This document shows positions 51,029 through 61,270 of a stretch of DNA of 64,000 bases, piece by piece (position 1 is the first letter of the stretch; the number at the start of each line of letters is the position of its first letter). Below the pieces are notes generated by a model that worked only from the letters and a program-made list of their open reading frames with translations, ran no database searches and had not been told where the DNA came from. Origin of the DNA: Leptothoe spongobia TAU-MAC 1115 (GTDB taxonomy: Bacteria; Cyanobacteriota; Cyanobacteriia; Phormidesmidales; Phormidesmidaceae); NCBI RefSeq assembly GCF_018739885.1, contig NZ_JADOES010000009.1:62001-126000 (forward strand). The letters are read 5' to 3'. The position numbers were made by a program, and so were the translations under genes.

Positions 51029-52068
51029 AGAAACGCCTACACACCACCATGATGATTATCCCTACGGGGGTAGGAGCAGCGATTGGTGGCTATGCTGGTG
51101 ATGCTTTACCAGTGGCCCGCGCGATCGCAACCATCACTGACCATCTGATCACGCACCCCAACGTTCTGAATGGAGCCCAGCTCTACTGGCCCCTATCCAA
51201 TGCCTCCTATGTCGAGGGCTATGGTCTGGACCAGTTTGCCGCTGGTCGCTGGCATCTACAGCCAGTCCATCAGAATGCCATTGGGATAGTCTTTGATCAG
51301 GCGATTGAAGACGACCTGCGCTGGCGACATCTGCAAGCTGCCGATGCCGCTAGGGCTACGTTAGGACTAGATATTCGCGGCTACGCAACTACCGATGTGC
51401 CCTTGGGCGTCAAACTCAAGCAATCCCAAGCTGCCACGTGGGGAACCCTGGAACACCCTGATAGCCTGCTACGAGCTGTAGAGCCTTTACTCCAAGCTGG
51501 CTGTAACGCCATTGCCGTGATCGCTCGCTTTCCTGATGATATGGACAGCGAAGCGCTAAACGCCTATCGCCAAGGCAATGGCGTAGATCCTCTCGCAGGA
51601 GCAGAAGCCATCATTAGTCATCTAGTCGTGCGGCAGTTCCAAATCCCCTGTGCCCACGCGCCCGCATTAAAACCTTTACCCCTTGATCCAACCATTTCTC
51701 CTCGCTCCGCCGCTGAGGAAATTGGCTACACATTTCTACCCTGTGTTTTAGCTGGTCTGAGCAAAGCGCCTCAGTTTAGCTCTACCGCTCATCCCCACAG
51801 CATCAGTGCCAGTGATGTGGACGCCTTAGTTGTGCCAGCCAGCACCTTAGGGGGTAGCACTGTCTTGAGTTTGAGTGAAACCCCCACCCAAATCATTGCC
51901 GTCCAAGACAACACCACAGCGCTTTCAGTAGAGGCCACCACCCTGACCCTCAATGTGATCACGGTACAGTCCTATTTGGAAGCGATGGGGGTAATCGCAG
52001 CCCAGCGGGCAGGGATTGCGCTATCGACCCTGAGGCCTCATATCTCGCCGTTACAATCACTTGTGTAA
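51025..52068 (+). CDS. DUF3326 family protein
   Basis: 347 residues from ATG 51025. The opening MMIIPTGVGAAIGGYAGDALPVARAIA and the segments GVDPLAGAEAIISHLVV and DALVVPASTLGGSTVLSL suit DUF3326, a conserved cyanobacterial/plant family of unknown activity. There is no signal peptide. It is the second gene of the coupled pair with the 50804 gene. A nearby ferredoxin may be only a neighbour. Confidence 0.8.
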   Translation: MKKRLHTTMMIIPTGVGAAIGGYAGDALPVARAIATITDHLITHPNVLNGAQLYWPLSNASYVEGYGLDQFAAGRWHLQPVHQNAIGIVFDQAIEDDLRWRHLQAADAARATLGLDIRGYATTDVPLGVKLKQSQAATWGTLEHPDSLLRAVEPLLQAGCNAIAVIARFPDDMDSEALNAYRQGNGVDPLAGAEAIISHLVVRQFQIPCAHAPALKPLPLDPTISPRSAAEEIGYTFLPCVLAGLSKAPQFSSTAHPHSISASDVDALVVPASTLGGSTVLSLSETPTQIIAVQDNTTALSVEATTLTLNVITVQSYLEAMGVIAAQRAGIALSTLRPHISPLQSLV

Positions 52069-52084
52069 CTAATGCCCCTGTCTC

Positions 52085-52143
52085 ATACGAAATCCTGACT
52101 GATAACACCCGGTATCGAAGGGCATCCACAAGGGAGTGCCCCT
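52085..52143 (-). repeat. Dispersed 59-bp repeat, copy 2 (inverted)
   Basis: This is the reverse complement of 39981-40039, with two mismatches. It lies just after the DUF3326 gene, so both copies occupy gaps that follow a coding region. Confidence 0.9.
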
Positions 52144-52318
52144 ACAGGATTGTCTATTTTTAATCAGGCTTAATAAATTCGGATTTGGTATAACAACTCG
52201 CTCTATCAGGTTTCCATAAAGTTTATTTCAACATTCCTAAGATACATAAGGAAACGGACTAGGCTGAGCCATTCCTTGCTTATGCTAGAAGACTAGCATT
52301 AGCCAATTTGATCGTCCT

Positions 52319-52579
52319 ATGTCTATCTTGAGCGCACCGCCCCAGTCACAACTGCAAACGGCGTGCCGAATTGAACAAGATGAAATTATTCCCCTCAATG
52401 GCCCCGAGCAGGCTTGGCACATTCGCTCTGGTACCGTTGCCCTATGTCGTACTATTGATGGCATTCGCCGCTGTTTCTTCACGGCCCATGCAGGCGAAGT
52501 GATTTTTGGTATCGCCGCCCAGGATAGTGAGATGGTTGCGATCGCAATCGAACCCGTTGTCATTACAGCTATACCGTAA
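52319..52579 (+). CDS. Short cNMP-like fragment resembling the front of a NHLM-type transporter
   Basis: 86 residues. DEIIPLNGPEQAWHIRSGTVALCRTIDGIRRCFFTAHAGEVIFGI resembles the N-terminal cyclic-nucleotide-like domain of ABC transporters and secretion proteins of the NHLM/NHLP bacteriocin export type, but no transporter follows. The stop (52577-52579) overlaps the 3' end of the convergent oxidoreductase. It may be a remnant of a truncated operon or a small stand-alone domain. Confidence in the assignment is limited. Confidence 0.4.
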   Translation: MSILSAPPQSQLQTACRIEQDEIIPLNGPEQAWHIRSGTVALCRTIDGIRRCFFTAHAGEVIFGIAAQDSEMVAIAIEPVVITAIP

Positions 52580-53654
52580 CCGCCTGCAACACGCCCGCCA
52601 TCTCATCATCTGTATTCCAAGCCTGACCATCTAGGGCCATTTGCTCGATCAAGCTCGCCAAGCGTAAAGCCTTGAGCGCTTGCTCACCACCCACAGAGGG
52701 TTTACCGCCCACACGAGCACAGTTTACAAAGTGCTCTAGTTCTGCGTGCAGTGGCTCAATGTTGCTAGTGTAGACCTTCTCAATTAACCCATCCTGCCGA
52801 TAGAGCACTTGACCATAATCAGTCATCGTCTTAGCCGTTGTCTGACGATGAATCAAAATCTCATTATTGAGAAAGTCAGCCTCGGTCAGAGAGCTTTGGC
52901 AATGAGCGGCAATGCTGCGAATTTTACGGTGGGTCACCTTACTGGCCGTCAGGGTAGCCACAATACCATTGGCAAATCCTAAGGTAGCCGTCACATAGTC
53001 TAAATAGGGAGAATCCCCAGCCCGACTACCACTAGCCGTTAGCTTGACCACTGGAGCTTCTGCCAGTTCTAACAGCAGGTCAATGTCGTGGATCATGAGA
53101 TCTAGAACCACAGACACATCATTGGCTCGCTGAGAATAGGGACTCATCCGTCGCGCTTCTAGAGCCAGTAATTTTTCAGTTTTTAAAACCTTGTGCAGTT
53201 CCTGAAACGAAGGGTTAAACCGCTCAATGTGGCCCACCTGCAGAATACAGTTGGCTTCCGCAGCTGCATTCACCAACGACTCCGCCTCAGTAATACTAGC
53301 AGCGATGGGCTTTTCAATCAGCATATGCACGCCTGCCTGCAAACAGGCCATGCCCACCATATGATGAAACCTGGTCGGGACTGCAATACACACTGCATCG
53401 ACATGCTTGAGGAGCTCATCATAGTCCTCAAAAAAACGGACACCATACTTGCCTGCCGTAGATAACCCACGCTCAACATTGGTATCTGCGATGCCAACAA
53501 GCTGTACATCTTTGATCCGACTCAGCACCCGTGCATGATGCTGCCCCATATTGCCAACACCAATCACACCGATGCGGATCAGATCTTCGTGAATATCACT
53601 TACGATTTGAGAATCTCGTTGTTGCACGCCAGGGTCCCTCACACCAGAGAGCAA
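52569..53654 (-). CDS. Gfo/Idh/MocA-family oxidoreductase
   Basis: 361 residues as the open frame; the start is uncertain because no ATG precedes the conserved core (TTG 53654 or GTG nearer the core). The N-terminal NAD(P) site is IRIGVIGVGNMGQHHARVL, followed by EKPIAASITEAESLV (catalytic Lys-Pro pair EKP), VGHIERFNP and the C-terminal half-barrel with MIHDIDLLLEL. Members oxidise or epimerise sugars or inositols. The substrate cannot be read from sequence. Confidence 0.9.
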   Translation of the reverse strand: MLSGVRDPGVQQRDSQIVSDIHEDLIRIGVIGVGNMGQHHARVLSRIKDVQLVGIADTNVERGLSTAGKYGVRFFEDYDELLKHVDAVCIAVPTRFHHMVGMACLQAGVHMLIEKPIAASITEAESLVNAAAEANCILQVGHIERFNPSFQELHKVLKTEKLLALEARRMSPYSQRANDVSVVLDLMIHDIDLLLELAEAPVVKLTASGSRAGDSPYLDYVTATLGFANGIVATLTASKVTHRKIRSIAAHCQSSLTEADFLNNEILIHRQTTAKTMTDYGQVLYRQDGLIEKVYTSNIEPLHAELEHFVNCARVGGKPSVGGEQALKALRLASLIEQMALDGQAWNTDDEMAGVLQAVTV

Positions 53655-53942
53655 TGTACTCCCAAAATGACTTTACTTTCCTTAAAGTCAACCAGATATT
53701 ACCACAGCACCTATAAATTCTTTGGTTGACTGTAGCCATCTGGTCCATTTACAGCGTTAATTTTTCTGGCGTTGCTGCCCTCGAAAGGTATGAAACTGGG
53801 ACTGTCGACACAGCCGCCGCAACCGCCAACACATCAGTCCAAATCATTAGCAACGACATTGATGCGGTCTCCTCATCAATGCGCCCCCGCTGTCAAAATT
53901 GTGGCGATTTACGGCATCCCAAGATGGCCTATTGTGTCAATT

Positions 53943-55337
53943 TCAAGGCTGTCTACGAGAGACCCGGCGACGTAATGGCAATTGACGACGTGTAATTTGA
54001 ATCTGCTCCAATTTCGGACCCTTCACAGTCTTAACAGTAAAAATAAGGTCATCACTATAATTCAACTGCTCTCCCGCCCTAGGGATTTTCTGTAAAGCAT
54101 GAATCAAAAAGCCTGCCAGCGTTTGGTAATCTTCAGTCGTGGGCAGAGATAGCATGAACTGCTTATTCACCGCATCGATCTCCATCTGCGCTGACACCAA
54201 AGCCGAATAGTCATCTAAATAGGCAATATCCCCAGAAATCATTTCATCTTCGTCGCCAATCAGCTCAGCCGTAACATCAGCCCAGGTCACCAACCCCGCA
54301 GTGCCACCATAGTTATCCACCACAATCATCATTGAATGGTCTAATCGCTGCATCCGACTGAGCAAATCGCTCAGAGGTAAATCTGTGGGCACCACCCGCG
54401 CTGCTTTCATCCAAGGAGCCACCTGGGTTGCCAAGGCGAGCTGCCCCTTTGCGAGGGGCTCCGCCATCGCCTGAAAGTCTAGAATGCCGCTGATATCATC
54501 AAGGGAATCACCGAGTAGTGGAAACTGGGAATAACCTGTCTCCACCACCATATTGAGCAAATCTTGCCATACAGCCGTATCATCTAAGGCCACGATTTGA
54601 GTCCGGGGCACCATGATATCTTCGACTGTAAAGTCCCTAGTTTCAAAAACGTTATTCAGAATTTCGCGCTCTTCTTGATCAAGGTCGAGGACGGCTGTAG
54701 GAGTACTGATGATCATTTGCAACTCATCAGACGTGAGTTGAGCATCAGCCGGACGGCGCTCCTGCAAACCCATCAACTTCAGAAACCCTTGGGTAGAGAG
54801 ATTTAAGACCCAGACGACGGGTGAAAACAGACGAGCTACCGTCAAACTAACAGGACCTAGCAAGCGGGAAGTTTGTTCTGAATAACTCAGGGCCAAAGAC
54901 TTGGGCACCAGTTCTCCCAAAACAATTTGGAGGTAGGCGAGCGTCCAAAATGCGACTGCTAGTGAGATCGCATGGGAAACCACCGTCGTTGGCAGGGGCA
55001 AATGTCGCAGCCATTGATGCAACAGTAGAGCCATCGTATCCTCACCGATCCAGCCCAAGGCCAGACTTGCCAGGGTAATTCCAATTTGTGTAGTAGGGAG
55101 TAGTCGATCAATGCTCTGCTGCAAACTTTGCACAGTTTGAGCCTGAACATCGCCCACCGCAGCCAACTGATCAATACGGGAACGTCGCACCGACACAATA
55201 GAAAATTCTGCCGCCACAAAAAAAGCATTCAAAATAATCAGTGCCGCGATCACCAGCAAACGAACCATGATACCTGAAGCACTGATGGGAAAGAACCCAT
55301 TACTCACGGAGTCTAACCCTTGCACAGCCATGGCCAT
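53943..55337 (-). CDS. CNNM/CorC-type membrane protein with CBS domains
   Basis: 464 residues. An N-terminal DUF21 block has several helices (LLVIAALIILNAFFVAAEFSIVSVRRSRIDQL, IGITLASLALGWIGEDTMA). A CBS pair (about 215-340; VEDIMVPRTQIVALD, FPLLGDSLDDISGILDFQAM) follows, then the small CorC_HlyC domain (DEMISGDIAYLDDYSALVSAQMEIDAVN). Family members are linked to Mg2+ or Co2+ efflux; the name haemolysin is historical. It is inner-membrane. Confidence 0.9.
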   Translation of the reverse strand: MAMAVQGLDSVSNGFFPISASGIMVRLLVIAALIILNAFFVAAEFSIVSVRRSRIDQLAAVGDVQAQTVQSLQQSIDRLLPTTQIGITLASLALGWIGEDTMALLLHQWLRHLPLPTTVVSHAISLAVAFWTLAYLQIVLGELVPKSLALSYSEQTSRLLGPVSLTVARLFSPVVWVLNLSTQGFLKLMGLQERRPADAQLTSDELQMIISTPTAVLDLDQEEREILNNVFETRDFTVEDIMVPRTQIVALDDTAVWQDLLNMVVETGYSQFPLLGDSLDDISGILDFQAMAEPLAKGQLALATQVAPWMKAARVVPTDLPLSDLLSRMQRLDHSMMIVVDNYGGTAGLVTWADVTAELIGDEDEMISGDIAYLDDYSALVSAQMEIDAVNKQFMLSLPTTEDYQTLAGFLIHALQKIPRAGEQLNYSDDLIFTVKTVKGPKLEQIQITRRQLPLRRRVSRRQP

Positions 55338-55379
55338 CCCCCTAAGGGGGTAGGTTTTATGTATTGTTGCATTGTTCGA

Positions 55380-55640
55380 CTAATCAGCAGTATCCAAACC
55401 ACCTTCAATACGAGCCTTGATATTTTTGAGGATATCTTCTTCATTCAGCAAGACAAAATCGCTCGTTTGAGCTGTCCCTCGACTAGCTGTTGATGCGCTG
55501 GCAGGTCGAGTTTCGGGTTGGCGGATACCTGTAAGAGCTTGCCGCCCCAATGAATAGCCCCAAGAAGCGCTAACAATACCAGAGCCAAACATAGCGGCTA
55601 GCAATATTAATGTGAATGCAATTGCTGGATTAATTCTCAT
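55380..55640 (-). CDS. Small membrane protein, unknown
   Basis: 86 residues from ATG 55640; a TTG at 55670 would add ten. One hydrophobic helix at the N-terminus (AIAFTLILLAAMFGSGIVSASWGYSLG), then a polar tail with FVLLNEEDILKNIKARIEGGLDTAD. It is probably anchored with the tail in the cytoplasm. It lies 42 bases upstream of the CNNM gene on the same strand. No family is recognised. Confidence 0.55.
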   Translation of the reverse strand: MRINPAIAFTLILLAAMFGSGIVSASWGYSLGRQALTGIRQPETRPASASTASRGTAQTSDFVLLNEEDILKNIKARIEGGLDTAD

Positions 55641-55904
55641 GGGGTCAGGAGGGGCGGCAATGGGAGTCAATAATTAGCCGGACAAAAATGAGGGATTACT
55701 GCTAGTCGGGATGATCGTACCTGCAACCTGCTTGGCATCGGGTACTTTTGGCAGATAGGTCCATCCTTTAAAATCGGCAATGGTACCAATGAAACAGTGT
55801 ATCTTTAGAAACTAAGCTCAAATATATCAAAAACTATCGCTCCACTCCTTAAAGTAATTGGCTATGGTATAACAAATCTAATGGCCAAATAATATGCCAT
55901 CAAG

Positions 55905-55977
55905 CCAGGGTTGGCCGAGCGGATGAGGCAGCGAACTCATAATTCGCCTTAGGCAGGTTCAACTCCTGCACCCTGGA
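55905..55977 (+). tRNA. tRNA with CAT anticodon (Ile2 or elongator Met)
   Basis: Acceptor CCAGGGT pairs with ACCCTGG. The D arm is GCC...GGC, the anticodon stem-loop GCGAA-CTCATAA-TTCGC, the variable loop CTTAG, and the T arm GCAGG-TTCAACT-CCTGC. The paired first base pair (C-G) excludes the initiator type. The AACTCATAATT context is common in tRNA-Ile with lysidine, but elongator Met shares the loop, so identity is left open. Confidence 0.9.
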
Positions 55978-55979
55978 TT

Positions 55980-56014
55980 AAGAAAGCCGGAGTTTGGAAA
56001 ACTCCGGCTTTCTT
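55980..56014. terminator. Bidirectional hairpin terminator
   Basis: AAGAAAGCCGGAGTTT (55980-55995) and its exact complement (55999-56014) form a 16-bp stem with a 3-base loop. It serves the tRNA on the plus strand and the 56018 gene on the minus strand. Confidence 0.9.
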
Positions 56015-56017
56015 CAG

Positions 56018-56449
56018 TTATCGCCTTGGTAAAGGCTGAAAGTTTAGCTCAGTGCCAACCACACGACTACGGGATTGTGCTCCAGGCATCCGCTGCAGTG
56101 AGGTGGTGTAGGGAGTCGGCAAATCAGGTACTCGAATAGTTGCGGTATTACGGGTCTGTAATAGCATCAACTCGTTATAGGCTTCGAGAATGGCATCGCT
56201 GTTGCGATCGAGCTCTAACTCAGGAAAAGCGGATCTGCCCGGTACACCTAGACCAAAGTAATGTGCCGTCTGACGAAAGCTACTGCGATCTCTAGAATAG
56301 TCGCCGCTCTCGGCAGCACCAATTTCATCCATCGTTTCAAGCACAGTCGGCTCATCAAAGTTGGCCGTCTGGGCATCAGCACGGGATGCCATAGCTGATA
56401 AAGTTGCGATCGCAACGGTTGCACCGAGCACTAATCCCTTAAATTTCAT
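56018..56449 (-). CDS. Exported hypothetical protein
   Basis: 143 residues. A clear signal peptide (LVLGATVAIATLSAMASRADA) is followed by a polar, mostly helical mature part (LELDRNSDAILEAYNELMLLQTRNTATI, then Pro-rich LPTPYTTSL) with no cysteine. A HIP1 octamer lies in the signal-peptide codons. Its stop sits 4 bases from the shared terminator. The function is unknown. Confidence 0.6.
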   Translation of the reverse strand: MKFKGLVLGATVAIATLSAMASRADAQTANFDEPTVLETMDEIGAAESGDYSRDRSSFRQTAHYFGLGVPGRSAFPELELDRNSDAILEAYNELMLLQTRNTATIRVPDLPTPYTTSLQRMPGAQSRSRVVGTELNFQPLPRR

Positions 56450-56765
56450 GATGGGTTTTACCTCACAATTTGGGGCATATAGTACCCCGATACATAAAAA
56501 TCGATAAACTGTCTGAGCACTAATCCAGCAGCTGATAACAAAGCTGACAAAATGTTAAGCGAAATTGCTTAACAAAAGTTGGCCTCTATCTTATCTGTTT
56601 TGCTAACTTTTGCAACACTTTAGGGTGACTTTCTGCCTAACCTTAAGCCTGGAATGCGTCTAAACCCAGTCCAAACTGTAACCTGTAGTTCCCTCTATAG
56701 AAACAATCCAGTTCTGGAAGTGGACAAGGTTTAAATTACCCAATGATTACTTGATATTCACTGCC
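56450..56765. other. Intergenic region before pyrE
   Basis: About 316 bases with no gene. Near-complementary TGCTTAAC/GTTAAGC and TGTTAAGC-type stretches around 56545-56580 could form small hairpins, but no known regulator site is clear. Confidence 0.35.
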
Positions 56766-57395
56766 ATGACCCTTATCGATAACCCTTCAATCGCCATCTC
56801 TACCGTTAAGCAACAACTACTCGATCTGATTTGCACTGACGCCTACAAAGAAGGCGATTTCGTATTGTCATCAGGTCAGCAAAGTAACTATTACATCAAT
56901 AGCAAATTAGTCACTCTTCATCCTCAAGGTAGTCAAATGGTAGGCCGTGTGATGCTCACCTACCTGGATGACAGTGTCATCGGCGTCGGTGGACTTACCT
57001 TGGGAGCCGATCCGATTGTCACAGCGATCAGTGTTGTCGCTGCCTACGAGGGACGTTCCATTACGCCTTTAATTGTTCGCAAAAAAGCCAAAGGTCACGG
57101 AACCCAGGCTTTCATTGAAGGTCCCGTCTTACCAGAGCAGAGTAATGTTGTCATTTTGGAAGATGTTGTCACCACCGGACAGTCTGCTATGAAGGCCATT
57201 GTGCGTTTGCGCGAGGCTGGCTATGCCGTTAACCAGGTCATTTCTTTAGTCGATCGGCAACAAGGTGGTGCTGAATACTATGCTCAAGCCAACATCGATT
57301 TCAAAGCGGTTTACACCATCAGTGACATCCAAACACGATGGCAAGAACTACAGACAGCTGATCCCGCAATTACGGTTAAAATTAGGAAAAAGTAG
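56766..57395 (+). CDS. pyrE: Orotate phosphoribosyltransferase (PyrE)
   Basis: 209 residues from ATG 56766 (a TTG at 56751 is less likely). It has GDFVLSSGQQSNYYINSKL at the N-terminus, VGGLTLGADPI, RKKAKGHG and the PRPP-binding VVILEDVVTTGQSAMKA (D-E/D-V-x-T-T-G). It converts orotate and PRPP to OMP in pyrimidine synthesis in the cytoplasm. All catalytic motifs are intact. Confidence 0.97.
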   Translation: MTLIDNPSIAISTVKQQLLDLICTDAYKEGDFVLSSGQQSNYYINSKLVTLHPQGSQMVGRVMLTYLDDSVIGVGGLTLGADPIVTAISVVAAYEGRSITPLIVRKKAKGHGTQAFIEGPVLPEQSNVVILEDVVTTGQSAMKAIVRLREAGYAVNQVISLVDRQQGGAEYYAQANIDFKAVYTISDIQTRWQELQTADPAITVKIRKK

Positions 57396-57542
57396 CAAAA
57401 ATCGTCCGGATGATTGAAATCACCCCCAAGGGTACTGGCGATTTCAATGGTGACTCTTAGATTGGAATCATACACCTCGTTTATTAGATTTTCGGTGCAA
57501 CGAGCACCATAACGAGCCAACGTTTCGTGTAGGAAGATTCTT

Positions 57543-59309
57543 ATGTCTGATCGTCGCCAAGAGTCCTATGCTGTTCGTCTAGAAGCAGCTGAACTCGCTA
57601 GAAGCCGCCAGCACCCCACCCATGAGGCGAATGGGGATGAACAGCGCTATGCTCACACCAATTACGCTATGAGCTTTACTAAAGGCTTACAGCACGATGA
57701 AAATACCGGACTTATTGCTAATAAAGAAGATTTCGAAGCATTTCGCCAAGCAATTGATGAGGGCTTTATCGATGCTTTCACAGCACAAGTACCCGTATCA
57801 CCTGAGAAAGAAAGAGCCTGGGAAGCACCTACAGCAGGCGTTGTCTATGAACTCGAAGGCCCAGACCCACAAGCTGTCACTATGGAGCCTGCACCAGCCC
57901 TGGGATCCGATGAGTTGGCATATGAAATGGCAGAAGTATATGAATTAGCATTGCTTCGAGATCAACCGCTAACCGACTTCAAAAGTAATACAAGTAATGC
58001 AGCAATCACCAGCTCCCTCGGTAGACTAAATGCACTACCTTATACAACTGAAGGTTTTCCTAGTCGACCACGCACTACTGAAGCTGGCAGTATGACTGAG
58101 CAAACACTCTTTCGTGGTTCGTCCCCCAAAGTAGAGGTTGGTCCATATGTATCTCAATTTTTATTGATTGGTAATGACCAACCAGGCCATCCCGGTGTTG
58201 GGCATGGATTAATTCAATACGGCGCATTACAAATCACTCAAAAAGTACCTATTGCGAAGCCACAAAATTACTTAACTGAAAAAGGAAAGTGGCTAAGTGC
58301 GCAAAATGGTGCAAACCTACGTGATAACAAAGAGCTGTTTGACTGCAATGCTCCCCGCCGCTTCATCACATTTCCCAGAGATTTAGCAACTTACGTCCAT
58401 GATGATGCATTGTATGAGGCATATCTCAATGCTTGCCTTATCTTGCTGTCTATGAAATCCAATGGAGGTGCCCCCTTCGATCCTGGATTTGCTAATCTCT
58501 CTGGTGAAGGTAGTTTCTTCATAAATAGTCTGGATACGAGTAACAATAGGGTTACCTCTCAATCGTCTCCACGCTCAGCTGGTGGCTTTGCTCTGTACGG
58601 TGGGCCTCATATTTTGACTTTAGTGACTGAAGTTGCAACACGCGCTCTAAAGGCAGTACGTTACCAGAAGTTCAATAATCATATTCGCCTACGCCCAGAA
58701 GCTCTCGCCGGAAGAGTCGAGTATGCGTCAATCATTGAGCATCAGTTTAAGCACATTGGCACCCCGTTCTCTGAGCTTGCCGATAGCATTAAACCCACGG
58801 TCGATGCTATCCGGACAGCTAATGCATCGAATACAGCTCTCTTACCTATGGCTTTTCAGGAGGGCTCTCCTATGCACCCCTCCTATGGTGCAGGACATGC
58901 AACTGTTGCTGGAGCTTGTGTAACGATTTTGAAGGCTTTCTTTGATACTGATGCAGTGTTGGTTCGTCGGAACATCGATGGTTCCTGTAAGGATCTATTT
59001 GCAAGCTATCAGCCTCATGACATACCCGTAGAGTATTCACCGAATTCCACAGGCTCTGAGCTAGTTGCAAACACAAAGGGTAATTTCTTGACGCTAGAAG
59101 GCGAGTTAAACAAACTTGCAGCCAATATTTCCATTGGTCGTAATATGGCTGGTGTACACTACTACTCCGATTATTTCGATAGCCTGCGTATGGGTGAGCA
59201 AATCGCGCTGGGGATTCTAGAAGAGCAGGCTTTGACCTACTCTACAGATCCCTTTGTCCTCTCTGTACCTACGTTTGATGGTGAAGTTGTGAGGATTGGT
59301 CGCCGATGA
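57543..59309 (+). CDS. Vanadium-dependent haloperoxidase
   Basis: 588 residues, the length of cyanobacterial and red-algal bromoperoxidases. The vanadate site is visible in order: KFNNHIRLRPEA (Lys/Arg), HPSYGAGHATVAG (catalytic His of the PSxxxGH segment) and NISIGRNMAGVHYYSDYFD (Arg and the V-coordinating His in RxxxGxHxxxD). It oxidises bromide or iodide with hydrogen peroxide. No signal peptide is visible, so localisation is unclear. Its last base run overlaps the next gene by four bases. The gene fits a marine-type host. Confidence 0.92.
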   Translation: MSDRRQESYAVRLEAAELARSRQHPTHEANGDEQRYAHTNYAMSFTKGLQHDENTGLIANKEDFEAFRQAIDEGFIDAFTAQVPVSPEKERAWEAPTAGVVYELEGPDPQAVTMEPAPALGSDELAYEMAEVYELALLRDQPLTDFKSNTSNAAITSSLGRLNALPYTTEGFPSRPRTTEAGSMTEQTLFRGSSPKVEVGPYVSQFLLIGNDQPGHPGVGHGLIQYGALQITQKVPIAKPQNYLTEKGKWLSAQNGANLRDNKELFDCNAPRRFITFPRDLATYVHDDALYEAYLNACLILLSMKSNGGAPFDPGFANLSGEGSFFINSLDTSNNRVTSQSSPRSAGGFALYGGPHILTLVTEVATRALKAVRYQKFNNHIRLRPEALAGRVEYASIIEHQFKHIGTPFSELADSIKPTVDAIRTANASNTALLPMAFQEGSPMHPSYGAGHATVAGACVTILKAFFDTDAVLVRRNIDGSCKDLFASYQPHDIPVEYSPNSTGSELVANTKGNFLTLEGELNKLAANISIGRNMAGVHYYSDYFDSLRMGEQIALGILEEQALTYSTDPFVLSVPTFDGEVVRIGRR

Positions 59310-59665
59310 CTCGTTTACCCCGTCGTGCATCGAGGGTAAAGCCGCCCCTGCGGGGGCGGGCGTCCACCAGACACTACCATGGAGATTTTGCTCCCATAGC
59401 GTCTGTACGTCGTCCCCTAAGATCCTACAATTCTAGGCCTTTAACAAGGCTCTCATGTCCTGAGCAAGAGATCAAATCTCCTGGTAATCCCTCTGGTCCA
59501 GAACAACCGCACCCTCATGAACCTAAGCCTAGTCTGTATGCAGACTTAGTTGAGTTTTATAAGAGTTGGGGAAGATTCTTACGAAGCTTAGAAAAACCTT
59601 GGCAATGGATATTAGCAATCGCTATTGTTCTTAGTAGTCTCTTGCTGTTGAATCGACTGCTCTAG
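59306..59665 (+). CDS. Small C-terminally anchored membrane protein, coupled to the haloperoxidase
   Basis: 119 residues. Its ATG overlaps the haloperoxidase stop (ATGA), which couples translation. The N-terminal ~75 residues are basic and Pro-rich with no obvious fold; a single C-terminal membrane helix (WILAIAIVLSSLLLLNRLL) follows. I do not recognise it. It might tether or help the enzyme, an inference from the coupling only. Confidence 0.55.
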   Translation: MTRLPRRASRVKPPLRGRASTRHYHGDFAPIASVRRPLRSYNSRPLTRLSCPEQEIKSPGNPSGPEQPHPHEPKPSLYADLVEFYKSWGRFLRSLEKPWQWILAIAIVLSSLLLLNRLL

Positions 59666-59719
59666 CCTCTTGTACCAACAAGTCTGATCGCTGCTTCAAC
59701 AGATATTGCTATCAGCCTT

Positions 59720-59760
59720 AACCAAAAAAGACGGGTCATCAAGGCCTGTCTTTTTTGGTT
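59720..59760. terminator. Hairpin terminator between the haloperoxidase unit and thiC
   Basis: AACCAAAAAAGACGGG and CCTGTCTTTTTTGGTT pair over 16 bases with one wobble. The U-run lies in the second arm, and the site serves converging genes. Confidence 0.85.
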
Positions 59761-59795
59761 TTTACCTGATTCAATTAGCCAGAAGAAACTGGTGT

Positions 59796-61259
<1,464 letters not shown>

Positions 61260-61270
61260 TCAGTACAGGA

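Noticed and set aside
53726..53995. 89-codon plus-strand frame with a CXXC pair
   Set aside because: TTG start, no ribosome-binding site, and its end overlaps the CNNM gene; no family recognised.
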